A stretch of 34,725 nucleotides of DNA, from the IMG/VR virus record IMGVR_UViG_3300024262_000123, positions 1-34,725 of that record. One strand, written 5' to 3'. Source of the DNA: a virus. The stretch's first letter is position 1; each line of letters opens with the position of its first letter. Below the pieces are notes generated by a model that ran no database searches, had not been told where the DNA came from, and worked only from the letters and a program-made list of their open reading frames with translations. A program made the translations under genes and the position numbers. Positions 1 through 6,463 of this stretch are shown here, piece by piece.

Positions 1-107
1 GTGAAGTATTAAAAAGTAAACAAAGATTATTGAAAGAAAATCTGAAAGTGGGAGATTATATTAATACCGAAGAATATATAGTCAAAATAATTGGTAAGGA
101 AAATTAA
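1..107 (+). CDS. C-terminal end of an unidentified protein (partial)
   Basis: An open frame enters from the left edge and ends at TAA 105-107, directly abutting the ATG at 108. The 34 visible residues are lysine- and glutamate-rich (RLLKENLKVGDYINTEEY is readable) and show no recognisable motif. It is the last part of the gene upstream in the same operon. The family cannot be assigned from this tail. Confidence 0.6.
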   Translation, partial: EVLKSKQRLLKENLKVGDYINTEEYIVKIIGKEN

Positions 108-530
108 ATGGAAGGAATAGAAAAATCATTACCACAAACTCAATCAGCCCACACTCTAAAAATGATGATCAAACAGTTAAGGACAGGAGAGATTGACTTG
201 GAAGAATATCTTATAAAGTGTGCCTACTGGGGAATGAAAACTTTAGACGATATATATTTTAGGTCTTTACCTTCAAGATCCTTGGAGATAATAGAGTATG
301 AACAACTATCCTGGTCGAAGAAAAATAGGTTAACACATGATTTTTTTACGGATCACCCAGCAATAACAAGATATTACGACCAAAAGAGATGGATTGGAAT
401 AATGAATGAAACCAGCCTGTATAAATTAGAAGATATTAAAAAATATTTACCGGAAAGTGAGATAGAAAATCATAAAAAGTTAGATAAAAGAATATTGGAC
501 TTTAAAATGAAAATGGAGGGGATTAAATGA
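108..530 (+). CDS. Hypothetical early protein, 140 aa
   Basis: The ATG lies next to the upstream stop and follows TAAGGA at a usable distance. The protein is charged, mainly helical in character and has no signal peptide or membrane segment. It contains an aromatic, basic stretch (HPAITRYYDQKRWIGIMNE) in its second half. I do not recognise the family. Its stop overlaps the start of the next gene (ATGA), so the two are probably translationally coupled in an early operon. Confidence 0.7.
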   Translation: MEGIEKSLPQTQSAHTLKMMIKQLRTGEIDLEEYLIKCAYWGMKTLDDIYFRSLPSRSLEIIEYEQLSWSKKNRLTHDFFTDHPAITRYYDQKRWIGIMNETSLYKLEDIKKYLPESEIENHKKLDKRILDFKMKMEGIK

Positions 531-679
531 AATTAAAAGTGGGAAATGAAAAAATTAAAGGACTTAGCAATCCGGTTAAAAAAGCAGAAGAAACTAACGA
601 GTGGGGCTGGTGGGCGCTGTTTGGTGTAATAATCCTCATGGAAATTCTGTTTGCATTAAAAGTATTAGGGAAGATATAA
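527..679 (+). CDS. Small single-pass membrane protein, 50 aa
   Basis: The ATG overlaps the preceding stop as ATGA and GGAGG lies just upstream (515-520). The N-terminal half is polar and basic. Residues about 26-46, beginning EWGWWALFGVIILMEILF, form one hydrophobic helix with an aromatic belt. This suggests a small inner-membrane protein of unknown role. It is shorter than a usual ORF cut-off, but the coupling and ribosome site support it. Confidence 0.6.
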   Translation: MKLKVGNEKIKGLSNPVKKAEETNEWGWWALFGVIILMEILFALKVLGKI

Positions 680-681
680 AC

Positions 682-891
682 ATGAAAAAATATAAAATAT
701 ATGCTCATAAATTGTATAGTCCTAAAGATATAGAAAGAAGGATGGGGATAAAAGAGGAAAAGATAATAGCCTTACTCGAGAGGGAAAGAACAAAGGGTAT
801 CCTCGGTAGAAAAATATTAGGGTTTTGGTATATCCGGGGGAAACAGGTAATAGAGATTCAAAAATTATTGAAGGATAAAAAAAGTGGCTAG
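682..891 (+). CDS. Small helix-turn-helix DNA-binding protein, 69 aa
   Basis: The start chosen is the ATG at 682, two bases after the previous stop, because upstream in-frame codons lie inside the preceding gene. The sequence LYSPKDIERRMGIKEEKIIA (about residues 11-30) has the layout of a winged or MerR/excisionase-type helix-turn-helix, followed by FWYIRGKQVIEIQKLL, which fits a wing and closing helix. It probably binds DNA as a small regulator or excisionase-like factor. The family call is from pattern only. The next gene's GTG start at 884 lies inside its end. Confidence 0.65.
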   Translation: MKKYKIYAHKLYSPKDIERRMGIKEEKIIALLERERTKGILGRKILGFWYIRGKQVIEIQKLLKDKKSG

Positions 892-1405
892 GATAGTATT
901 CATAGGCGCGAAACTGGAAGATTGGCTACCAAAAAAGGGTAAAAAAGAAAAGACTCCGGAGAAGATACTATATAAGGAACTGTCCGATTTATGGTCTTTA
1001 CTTATTAAAGAGATCTACGGTTTTGTAAGTCTGGGATATTATCGGTGTGAAAAATGCGGAAAAATATTCAGATCAGGAAAGGGAGCCGGAACCGGAAAAG
1101 GCGTAAGATCACATCATATAATTGGCAAAAGAAATGGGAATGTTCGTTGGGACCTAAGAGATGGGAGTCCTTTGGATTCAGGTTGCCACACTATGAATAT
1201 AGATTCGGCACATCAGGACCGGAGCGCATTTTTAAAGATAATGATTGAGAAAAGAGGCCAAAGATGGTGGGACGGATTACAGAAGAGAGCAGGCCGGAAA
1301 GGAGGAAGCAAGAAATGGACCTTGAGACAAATGGAGAACAGAAAGAGGAGATTCAAGAAACTACTCAAGAAATTACAGACGAAGCATTTACCAACCACCA
1401 GCTAA
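884..1405 (+). CDS. HNH-type nuclease, NinG/Rap-like recombination endonuclease
   Basis: The 173-residue protein starts at a GTG overlapping the previous gene. It has a zinc knuckle C55-x2-C58, a catalytic-type H77-H78-I-I pair, R88-W-D90, a second C101-H102 and H110. This order (CxxC, HH, GCH, AH) is that of phage HNH nucleases found next to replication genes, such as the lambda NinG (Rap) group, which cut branched recombination intermediates. The C-terminal 45 residues are strongly basic, suited to DNA binding. The HNH assignment is strong; the NinG-type role is inferred from size and location. The last 91 bases overlap the next gene in another frame. Confidence 0.75.
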   Translation: MARIVFIGAKLEDWLPKKGKKEKTPEKILYKELSDLWSLLIKEIYGFVSLGYYRCEKCGKIFRSGKGAGTGKGVRSHHIIGKRNGNVRWDLRDGSPLDSGCHTMNIDSAHQDRSAFLKIMIEKRGQRWWDGLQKRAGRKGGSKKWTLRQMENRKRRFKKLLKKLQTKHLPTTS

Positions 1406-1803
1406 TTATAAAAATTAAGCAATCCATAACTAAAGATTTCTGGAATCTGGCCATAATGTTAAAGATAAATCGGGACCGGAAATATTATAATATTCTGGGT
1501 TACTCGACATTCGAGGAATATCTAGGCACTCCGGAGATTAGTTTGAGTAGAGGGTATGTATTCAAGCTAATCAAAAATTATGAGTTATGGGTACAAAAAT
1601 ATAATGTATCTCCTGCGAAACTTCAGGGAATAGATGCCGAGAAATTATATCTTACCGGGATAGTGGCCACCAAAGAAGATTACGAAGAATGGTTAGAAAG
1701 AGCAAGAGTTTTGAGCCGGTCCGATATAAGAGGCCTGATCAAAGGGGAAGAGTATGAGTATTGGGTCAAGTGTCCTCAATGTGGGTACAAGTGGCAGCCA
1801 TGA
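1315..1803 (+). CDS. Hypothetical phage protein with C-terminal CxxC knuckle
   Basis: The start at 1315 is chosen because AAAGGAGGAAG sits about 8 bases upstream; an earlier in-frame ATG at 1264 lacks such a site. The 162-residue product has an acidic N-terminus and a helical core with GYSTFEEYLGTPEISLSRGY, a pattern I associate with phage early proteins of unknown function. It ends in CPQCGYKW, half a zinc knuckle. It overlaps the upstream nuclease gene by 91 bases and its stop overlaps the next start. Confidence 0.7.
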   Translation: MDLETNGEQKEEIQETTQEITDEAFTNHQLIIKIKQSITKDFWNLAIMLKINRDRKYYNILGYSTFEEYLGTPEISLSRGYVFKLIKNYELWVQKYNVSPAKLQGIDAEKLYLTGIVATKEDYEEWLERARVLSRSDIRGLIKGEEYEYWVKCPQCGYKWQP

Positions 1804-2144
1804 CAGCAGACAAAGAATATTTTCAAAAGTATTTTCAGGTTCATAAAAAAGAATATCGAAGAAGATATATACAATGGAATAAAGATAATCCCGAGGCAGC
1901 AAAAGCAATAAGCAAAAGGTATCGAGAAAAGAAAAGAAAAAAGTCTATAAACAAAAGTGATTATGGGAAAATACCCTTAGAAGAATTATATATTAGAGGA
2001 TATGGTAAGAGTCTTAGAAAGACAAAAGATGATGTTACTCATATCAGACACAAAAAAAGGATGTTCTGTGTAGACTGCCTCGATTATAAAACAAGAGAAT
2101 GCCCTGGTTGGGATAGATGTAAATATAAAGAAGAGATATGGTAG
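1800..2144 (+). CDS. Basic zinc-knuckle protein, 114 aa
   Basis: The ATG at 1800 overlaps the preceding TGA, so coupling decides the start. The first 60 residues are very basic and aromatic (QVHKKEYRRRYIQWNKDNPE), resembling the K/R-rich repeat region seen in front of phage HNH domains. The C-terminus carries four cysteines (MFCVDCLDYKTRECPGWDRC) that could bind one zinc. No nuclease HNH triad is visible, so I call it a nucleic-acid-binding protein of unknown role. Confidence 0.65.
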   Translation: MTADKEYFQKYFQVHKKEYRRRYIQWNKDNPEAAKAISKRYREKKRKKSINKSDYGKIPLEELYIRGYGKSLRKTKDDVTHIRHKKRMFCVDCLDYKTRECPGWDRCKYKEEIW

Positions 2145-2173
2145 AAAAATAAACAAGAAAGGAGGTTAAATAA

Positions 2174-2584
2174 ATGGTATCTCAAAAAGAAGTAGATTTT
2201 ATGAGTATGGAAATTGATGCTTGGAAACAACAAACTGCTACATTAGTAAAATTAGTAAATACTACTGAAAGCAAGTATGAAGCAAGAGGCAAGTCTCTAA
2301 ATAAATTGTGGGAAAGAGGAAAAGAACTACAAAAAGAAGTTGCTACACTACAAAAATTCTGTGGCCGGATAACTTTGAATTTAGCTAAATTAGAACTTGA
2401 AAACAGAATAATTGTAATACCAGCTAATAAGCAAATAGGATGTGAACCTAAACAATTCTTAGTTAGAGACATCGTAAGGCAATTGATTAATGTAACTGGT
2501 TATGATTTAGAGTTTAATGTATTGCAAAAGAAGTTTTTTGGTCCGGTAAATTTAGCAATGACCGGGGAAGAAATAAAGAAATAA
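2174..2584 (+). CDS. Hypothetical coiled-coil protein, 136 aa
   Basis: A strong AAAGGAGGTTAAATAA leader precedes the ATG. Residues about 10-80 are alternating charged and hydrophobic, fitting a coiled coil (KLWERGKELQKEVATLQKF). The C-terminal part is mixed alpha/beta with no motif I know. It is the last gene of the left rightward operon and is followed by a strong terminator six bases on. Confidence 0.7.
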   Translation: MVSQKEVDFMSMEIDAWKQQTATLVKLVNTTESKYEARGKSLNKLWERGKELQKEVATLQKFCGRITLNLAKLELENRIIVIPANKQIGCEPKQFLVRDIVRQLINVTGYDLEFNVLQKKFFGPVNLAMTGEEIKK

Positions 2585-2590
2585 AAAAAG

Positions 2591-2620
2591 AGGCGGAGAT
2601 TTATTTCTCCGCCTTTCCTC
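2591..2620. terminator. Bidirectional rho-independent terminator
   Basis: AGGCGGAGA pairs perfectly with TCTCCGCCT across a 6-base loop. The right side continues TTCCTC and the left side is AAAAAAAG, so the leftward transcript ends in a clean U-tract. It separates the converging early rightward operon and the leftward accessory operon. Confidence 0.85.
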
Positions 2621-2677
2621 ATAGTTTTCAGATTTTATATATATTGCTCAAATTTTATATAACCGCAAATTAAACAG

Positions 2678-2851
2678 TTATTTTTTTTCATCATCCACCA
2701 ACTTTATTTTATTCCAACCTCTTCTCGGGATCTTCCAATCAACACATATTTGACGGATCCGTTCATAGGTAACATCGTATATTTTAGCAATTTCCCGGAG
2801 AGATTTTGTTTTTACCAGTTCCCTCAATTCACTTTTTTTTATTACCTTCAT
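2678..2851 (-). CDS. Small helix-turn-helix protein, 57 aa
   Basis: Read on the minus strand from ATG at 2851, with GAGGTGA 8 bases upstream and the preceding gene's stop only four bases away. The middle, SLREIAKIYDVTYERIRQIC, is a classic helix-turn-helix of the sigma region 4 or resolvase type (first helix LREIAKIY, turn DVT, recognition helix YERIRQIC). The protein is little more than this domain with a basic tail. It is the last gene of the leftward operon and may regulate it or other phage genes. Confidence 0.75.
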   Translation of the reverse strand: MKVIKKSELRELVKTKSLREIAKIYDVTYERIRQICVDWKIPRRGWNKIKLVDDEKK

Positions 2852-2855
2852 ACAA

Positions 2856-3068
2856 TCACCTCGTTTTTAGATTTTTTAGCTGCACGATTCTATTATGAGC
2901 ATAACCTAGCAAATGCCAGACCGGATTCTCCGGGATCTGATTATCGGGAATAATCGAAACCGCGGTTACTCTCCGGCCAAACCGATCAAACAAACCTTCT
3001 TGTATATTAATTATAGCACCCTCAGCCTTAATATGATAGGTTCTTTTGTGTAATTTTGTGATTTGCAT
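2856..3068 (-). CDS. Hypothetical protein, 70 aa
   Basis: The minus-strand ATG follows AAAAGGAGGTACAAATA. The sequence is beta-rich in appearance (TYHIKAEGAIINIQEGLFDR) with no cysteine cluster or membrane segment. The family is not recognised. It sits 15 bases downstream of the SWIM-protein gene and four bases before the next start, in the leftward operon. Confidence 0.65.
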   Translation of the reverse strand: MQITKLHKRTYHIKAEGAIINIQEGLFDRFGRRVTAVSIIPDNQIPENPVWHLLGYAHNRIVQLKNLKTR

Positions 3069-3083
3069 TATTTGTACCTCCTT

Positions 3084-3500
3084 TTAATAATAGCATTTAA
3101 CAATTTCATTTACTTTTTTTAAGGTCCATACAGCATTTAGATTCCTTATTTCTTTTATTTCTTTCCACAAATAACCGTATTTTGCCATCGTGTAACAGAT
3201 AAGAGCTTCCATTTTATAATCATAAGGTTCTATACTGATCAGTGGGATTAAGAGTTTATTCTCTTTTTCTTTGTAAGTGGGTTTTTCCACCATTGCTAAA
3301 ATATATTCAGGTTTTTTAAATGTTTTTTCAATTTCGTATAGGTCAGGATTTAATTTTACTCTTATTATATGTTTGCATTCTAACCGGCGAAACTTCCAGG
3401 CCGGACAGGAACAACCCCACTTATTTTTATCCGACAGGGCAACCACATAATTACCATTGCCATTTTCGCTTTCGACTTTCCATTTTTTGATCCATTTCAT
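3084..3500 (-). CDS. SWIM zinc-finger protein, 138 aa
   Basis: The N-terminal 50 residues hold a SWIM signature: C30-x-C32 in KWGCSCPAWKFRRLECKHII, then C42-x-H44. SWIM fingers (CxCx(n)CxH) bind zinc and mediate DNA or protein contacts; in bacteria they occur in SNF2-linked proteins and in mobile elements. Residues 51-138 are helical and charged with no enzyme motif, so this is a stand-alone SWIM protein. It has a perfect AAAGGAGG leader. Its place between an LPD29 protein and an HTH protein suggests a role in early takeover or in countering host defence; that is inference. Confidence 0.8.
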   Translation of the reverse strand: MKWIKKWKVESENGNGNYVVALSDKNKWGCSCPAWKFRRLECKHIIRVKLNPDLYEIEKTFKKPEYILAMVEKPTYKEKENKLLIPLISIEPYDYKMEALICYTMAKYGYLWKEIKEIRNLNAVWTLKKVNEIVKCYY

Positions 3501-3516
3501 TATTAATTTACCTCCT

Positions 3517-3732
3517 TTAAAAAAATTTTAACTGACAATTATCCTCATCAAAAACCCCCTCTCTTTTCTCAAAATTTACAAATCCGCATGGTTCCCTGGT
3601 GATCACATACCACCGGTCCAGCTCTTTCTCTTCATTCTTGCCTAAAAATCTCATTGAAAAAGCTGCATGATTCAGGCCGGTTCTTTTAAATTTATCATCG
3701 ATAATACTTTTAAGATACGATATTGCAGTCAA
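3517..3732 (-). CDS. Hypothetical protein, 71 aa, TTG start
   Basis: The gene begins at a TTG with GAAAGGAGG at ideal distance on the minus strand. The product is soluble and mixed alpha/beta (GKNEEKELDRWYVITREPCG) with one cysteine pair far apart. No family is recognised. It follows a 160-base gap that holds hairpins and lies directly before the SWIM gene. Confidence 0.6.
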   Translation of the reverse strand: MTAISYLKSIIDDKFKRTGLNHAAFSMRFLGKNEEKELDRWYVITREPCGFVNFEKREGVFDEDNCQLKFF

Positions 3733-3748
3733 TTTAGGCCTCCTTTCA

Positions 3749-3892
3749 TATTTTTAACGCTCCAGGATTGCGTACAAGCGACGAATTTAAAGCAAGGCTT
3801 ATGATTGTACCTTGCTTTTGCTTTACATAATTCAAGTAATCACAACCCCGGGGATTGTCTCTCTTGCGAAACAACGCCCGGAGTTCTGACTG
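3749..3892 (-). other. Gap after the LPD29 gene: hairpin, palindrome and in-frame open extension
   Basis: Between the LPD29 stop and the next gene the minus strand stays open in the LPD29 frame for 48 sense codons after the TAG (QSELRALFRKRDNPRGCDYL at the start) and ends at TGA 3746-3748, next to the following ribosome site. The same stretch holds a near-palindrome around CCCCGGGG (3842-3858) and a 7-bp hairpin AGCAAGG/CCTTGCT (3791-3816). It could be a readthrough tail, the remains of a longer gene, or a regulatory RNA gap. Confidence 0.4.
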
Positions 3893-4306
3893 CTACAGGA
3901 ATTTATTAACTAGTTCCCTATGTACTGCCATACTTGCCCACATACCAAGTTTATTAAACCAAGCTTGATCGTTTTCTATTTCAATATCATATTTAGCCGC
4001 TAATTCTTCTTTTGTCTTTTGCCAAACTCCAGGGCTGATACTTCTTTGAACCATAACGTATTTTGCAGTCGGTCCGGTTTTATTATAGTCATAATTATAC
4101 ATATCTGTCATACCATCGAATGATCCAGCTTCGTATTTATTGACTATTTTCCTAATTTCATCGTCCGGTACTCCGTCAGTATAATCTATATCAACAGAAT
4201 TACCGCCTGCAAAAGACTCCGACCTTACCGAGAATTTAATTCTAGGAAACTTTTCTTTTAATTCTTTTCTTATCAATTTCGCTACTTGTGCATGATCGCT
4301 TAACAT
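3893..4306 (-). CDS. LPD29-domain protein, 137 aa
   Basis: The pattern KEKFPRIKFSVRSESF, then SVDIDYTDGVPDDEIRKIV and GMTDMYNYD, matches what I know of the LPD29 domain (large polyvalent protein associated domain 29). LPD domains were described in polyvalent proteins of phages and conjugative elements, often with anti-restriction modules; their biochemical activity is unknown. Here the domain stands alone. The minus-strand ATG follows AGGAGGGTTAATTAA. The gene is second in the leftward operon. The TAG stop is followed by an open in-frame stretch (see the adjacent entry). Confidence 0.75.
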   Translation of the reverse strand: MLSDHAQVAKLIRKELKEKFPRIKFSVRSESFAGGNSVDIDYTDGVPDDEIRKIVNKYEAGSFDGMTDMYNYDYNKTGPTAKYVMVQRSISPGVWQKTKEELAAKYDIEIENDQAWFNKLGMWASMAVHRELVNKFL

Positions 4307-4359
4307 TTAATTAACCCTCCTATTAATATTTTAGTATCAGTCTAAAATAACCTTAATAA

Positions 4360-4382
4360 ACTCCACCTATAAGAGATGGAGT
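4360..4382 (-). terminator. Leftward terminator or attenuator
   Basis: On the minus strand ACTCCATCT pairs with AGGTGGAGT (one G-U pair) around a five-base loop and is followed by TTATT. It sits between the 45-aa gene and the LPD29 gene, so it would lower rather than fully stop transcription into the rest of the operon. Confidence 0.6.
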
Positions 4383-4390
4383 CTATAAAG

Positions 4391-4528
4391 CTATTCTGGA
4401 TAATAAATAGAATCTGCAACGGATCTTAAATCACGTTCTAACTCTTCAAGAGTATAATCTTTGTACTCTTGCAAATTTCGTAAAATATCTTCTAGTCTTG
4501 ATTGAATTTTCTTTTTTTGTTCTGACAT
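4391..4528 (-). CDS. Small acidic helical protein, 45 aa
   Basis: The minus-strand ATG follows TTAGGAGGATTTAAAG. The product (begins MSEQKKKIQSRLEDILRNLQ) is one or two amphipathic helices with a strongly charged surface and ends IYYPE. It has no family I can name. It is the first gene behind a near-perfect promoter and is followed by a hairpin, so it should be the most abundant product of the leftward operon. This position and size are typical of phage host-modulating or anti-defence peptides, but nothing in the sequence proves that. Confidence 0.7.
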   Translation of the reverse strand: MSEQKKKIQSRLEDILRNLQEYKDYTLEELERDLRSVADSIYYPE

Positions 4529-4567
4529 CTTTAAATCCTCCTAACTCTTTGTTTTTAAGCCTATCCT

Positions 4568-4596
4568 AATATAACACAATTTAACCTAATTGTCAA
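4568..4596 (-). promoter_or_regulatory. Strong leftward sigma-A-type promoter
   Basis: On the minus strand there is a perfect TTGACA (4596-4591), a 17-base spacer ending TTGTGT, and TATATT (4573-4568); the spacer end gives a TGn extended -10. It faces the 45-aa gene 40 bases away and should drive the whole leftward operon. Confidence 0.85.
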
Positions 4597-4668
4597 GATA
4601 TATTTTAATGCAAGAGATAAAAACCTTTTACCATTGAAGATAAATTGAAATTATGCTATAAACCGGCT

Positions 4669-5259
4669 ATGAAAAAGAAACAGATCCCTCAATCAAAAAT
4701 AAAAGAAGAATTAATACAAGAACCAGAGAGAGAAGAGAAGAGGAAAGTAGGTCGGCCTTCGATTTTGACTCCTGAGCTGAAAACTAAGCTAATTAAGCTA
4801 TTTGGGAAACATTTTTTTATCGCGATCGTTGCATCAAAGGCAGGGATTTACCGGCAGCAGATTTATGAATGGATAAGGGAACAGAAGAATTTCCAGACAG
4901 ATGTTACGCATGCGCAAGGCAAGTGGATTGCACAACAAATGGATCTATTAAGAAAATACGCCAAAGACAAGCGAGAAAAGGACTGGCGCGCCTTAAAATA
5001 CTTACTTTCAATAGCAGATGCAGAGTTTAACGATAAGAAATTCCTCCGGGAAGAGCCAGGAAAGCGGGAATCTACCCAGATCACCATCATTATCAACCGG
5101 AAGGATCTCGAAACATCAAAAATAGAGGCCTCAAAAACAATAGGAGAAAGCAAACTTGAAGAAGAACCGGTCTCATTAATACTATTTAATGAGGAAAAGA
5201 AGGAGAAAAGAGGAGAGAAGAGGCAAAAAGCAATATCGGGAGAAGCTGAAACCCTGTAA
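4669..5259 (+). CDS. terS: Probable terminase small subunit
   Basis: The product is about 196 residues. KRKVGRPSILTPELKTKLIK introduces a helix-turn-helix (AIVASKAGIYRQQIYEWIRE, about residues 50-70), followed by a helical segment with KDWRALKYLLSIADAEF. This is the layout of small terminases, whose N-terminal HTH binds the packaging site and whose core oligomerises. The C-terminus is charged and likely disordered. Neither possible start has a good ribosome site; a TTG at 4645 in the same frame is an alternative. Location 1.6 kb before the large terminase and next to direct repeats supports the call. Confidence 0.65.
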   Translation: MKKKQIPQSKIKEELIQEPEREEKRKVGRPSILTPELKTKLIKLFGKHFFIAIVASKAGIYRQQIYEWIREQKNFQTDVTHAQGKWIAQQMDLLRKYAKDKREKDWRALKYLLSIADAEFNDKKFLREEPGKRESTQITIIINRKDLETSKIEASKTIGESKLEEEPVSLILFNEEKKEKRGEKRQKAISGEAETL

Positions 5260-5276
5260 TTATAAGGGTTTTAGCT
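5244..5276 (+). terminator. Terminator-like inverted repeat after terS
   Basis: AGCT-G-AAACCCT pairs with AAGGGTTT-T-AGCT around GTAATTAT. The stem overlaps the terS stop codon. The U-tract is short, so it may act as a weak terminator or as a 3-prime stabiliser of the terS message. Confidence 0.55.
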
Positions 5277-5518
5277 TGGTATAGTCCTATAATTAACATT
5301 ATGTAAAGTAAATTTTGAGCTTGATTTGAGCTTGATTTGAGCTTGAGCTGAGGCCGGACCTCGAGCTTGAATTGATTGATTAATTTTTTTGGAGCAACCA
5401 CGCAAAGGCAGGGGTGGGGGGTCGCCGGATTTCTTTCTTAAATATATATCCCGGTAGCCCTGTCCTAAATGCTACGCATGAAGCTTTTTCAGAGAAAAGT
5501 CTTGAAAGGAGGTAAATC
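5277..5518. repeat. Non-coding candidate packaging site (pac/cos) with 11-bp iterons
   Basis: No gene is seen in these 242 bases. Three head-to-tail copies of TTGAGCTTGAT lie at 5315-5346, with a degenerate fourth at 5362-5372. An imperfect hairpin AGCTGAGG-ccgga-CCTCGAGCT spans about 5344-5367. A GC-rich patch, CAGGGGTGGGGGGTCGCCGG, at 5409-5428 stands out in the AT-rich background. Iterated sites beside a small terminase gene are typical of TerS-binding pac sites, and GC-rich patches with GTCG are common at cos sites. The last 50 bases hold the leader of the next gene. Confidence 0.5.
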
Positions 5519-5710
5519 ATGGATAAATCTAAAGAATATATAAAAAATGAAGAAGAATTAGGAAGATTAGAACTAAAAGCTAGAATCAAAAAGTTGGAAG
5601 ACCAAGTTAAAGTTTTGGAAGTCCTATGTAACATCTATGCCAAGAGTATGGGAGTAAAAATCGAAAGACTTCCTGGCGATGGTAGATTAATAGTTATTTC
5701 ACAGATATAA
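5519..5710 (+). CDS. Small coiled-coil protein, 63 aa
   Basis: GAAAGGAGGTAAATC precedes the ATG. The first 45 residues form a heptad-like coiled coil (LKARIKKLEDQVKVLEVL), followed by a short beta tail. The role is unknown. It starts a run of six small genes between the two terminase genes and has a leader (AATGCTACGCATGAAG, then AAGTCTTGAAAGGAGG) repeated 440 bases further on. Confidence 0.65.
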   Translation: MDKSKEYIKNEEELGRLELKARIKKLEDQVKVLEVLCNIYAKSMGVKIERLPGDGRLIVISQI

Positions 5711-5722
5711 AAGGAGGTTGAT

Positions 5723-5890
5723 ATGTCAATAAGTATATATCTAATGAGGTTATTAATTGCATTTTCTTTTGGTACTGCTATATTTATTAATATTTTAGGG
5801 ATGTTTCACATGAGATTAACTATAGTAATACGCATTTTAACAATTATAGTATTTTTGGGTAGTGGTTTGATGTTATGGGTGATTAAATAA
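5723..5890 (+). CDS. Small membrane protein with two helices, 55 aa
   Basis: AAAAGGAGGTTGAT precedes the ATG, 12 bases after the previous stop. Two hydrophobic helices (about residues 5-27 and 32-54) are joined by a short loop MFHMR. It is a likely integral membrane protein of unknown role, too small and not charged enough at its end to name as a holin. It belongs to the small-gene run before terL. Confidence 0.65.
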   Translation: MSISIYLMRLLIAFSFGTAIFINILGMFHMRLTIVIRILTIIVFLGSGLMLWVIK

Positions 5891-5959
5891 GACGTACCTC
5901 TTCCTCAAAATGCTACGCATGAAGAAAATTAAAAAAAGTCTTGAAAGGAGGCAAAAACA

Positions 5960-6061
5960 ATGGAAAATATAGGTTGGGGAACTATTCCTTTGGTGCTATT
6001 TATAGTCATTATAGGAATTGGTTTAGGAATAGGTTACTTTTTCGGAAAACGCAAAAAATGA
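5960..6061 (+). CDS. Tiny membrane protein, 33 aa
   Basis: CTTGAAAGGAGGCAAAAACA precedes the ATG. Residues 7-28 form one glycine-rich hydrophobic helix (IPLVLFIVIIGIGLGIGYFF) with a basic tail GKRKK that would face the cytoplasm. The role is unknown. Its leader copies that of the gene at 5519. Confidence 0.6.
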   Translation: MENIGWGTIPLVLFIVIIGIGLGIGYFFGKRKK

Positions 6062-6131
6062 AACTGTTGTAAACAAAGGGCAAATTACCAACCCTGCACC
6101 GGTGGGGTAAAAATATGAAAGGAGGAATATC
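6062..6131 (+). promoter_or_regulatory. Repeated hairpin leader, copy 1
   Basis: GTAAACAAAGGGCAAATTACC is followed by a hairpin with arms TTACC and GGTAA (inside CAACCCTGCACCGGTGGGG), then ATGAAAGGAGG. The same arrangement recurs at 6464-6532. The hairpin ends about 13 bases before the ribosome site, so it may protect the message or set translation of the next gene. Confidence 0.5.
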
Positions 6132-6290
6132 ATGGAAAAGGTTAAAGAGAAAGAAATTACTTACGAAGATTTAGAAAATAAAACTAAAAAAGAACTTAAA
6201 ATTGCACTTGAACATGGCCACAATGATAATTATGTTAATGCAAAAAATTTATCAGAAACGTTAGTAAATATACTCAAAAGATTAAGGTGA
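6132..6290 (+). CDS. Small hypothetical protein, 52 aa
   Basis: GAAAGGAGGAATATC precedes the ATG. The protein is highly charged and helical (begins MEKVKEKEITYEDLENKTKK) and ends in a basic helix. No membrane segment or motif is present. It is a soluble protein of unknown role in the small-gene run before terL. Confidence 0.6.
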   Translation: MEKVKEKEITYEDLENKTKKELKIALEHGHNDNYVNAKNLSETLVNILKRLR

Positions 6291-6322
6291 ATAAGTCAAG
6301 AAATTCTCGAAAGGAGCTGTAA

Positions 6323-6463
6323 ATGAGTAAAATAAACTGTTTGAAGTGTCTAAATAGAACTTTAGACTGGTATTGTGCTGCAGCACATCATGAAGGGGGA
6401 TTTTTAAAGAAGATAGAAAATAAGAATGTTGTGCCAAAATGGTGTCCGAAGCTGAAAAAATGA
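6323..6463 (+). CDS. Small cysteine/histidine protein, 46 aa
   Basis: CGAAAGGAGCTGTAA precedes the ATG. C6-x2-C9, C18, H22-H23 and C41 are spaced like a single zinc site (INCLKCLNRTLDWYCAAAHH, then WCPKLKK). It may be a zinc-ribbon-like peptide; the partner is unknown. The preceding leader again has AAGTC-AAGAAA-CGAAAGGAG, similar to the leaders at 5500 and 5940. Confidence 0.6.
   Translation: MSKINCLKCLNRTLDWYCAAAHHEGGFLKKIENKNVVPKWCPKLKK

Noticed and set aside
2750-2953. Plus-strand open frame of 67 codons across the leftward operon
   Set aside because: It overlaps the minus-strand HTH gene and its neighbour, both with good ribosome sites, and has none itself.
5467-5960. Short leader peptides starting at the ATG in AATGCTACGCATGAAG
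   Set aside because: Frames of about 20 to 24 codons exist at both copies, but they lack ribosome sites and share only their first four residues.
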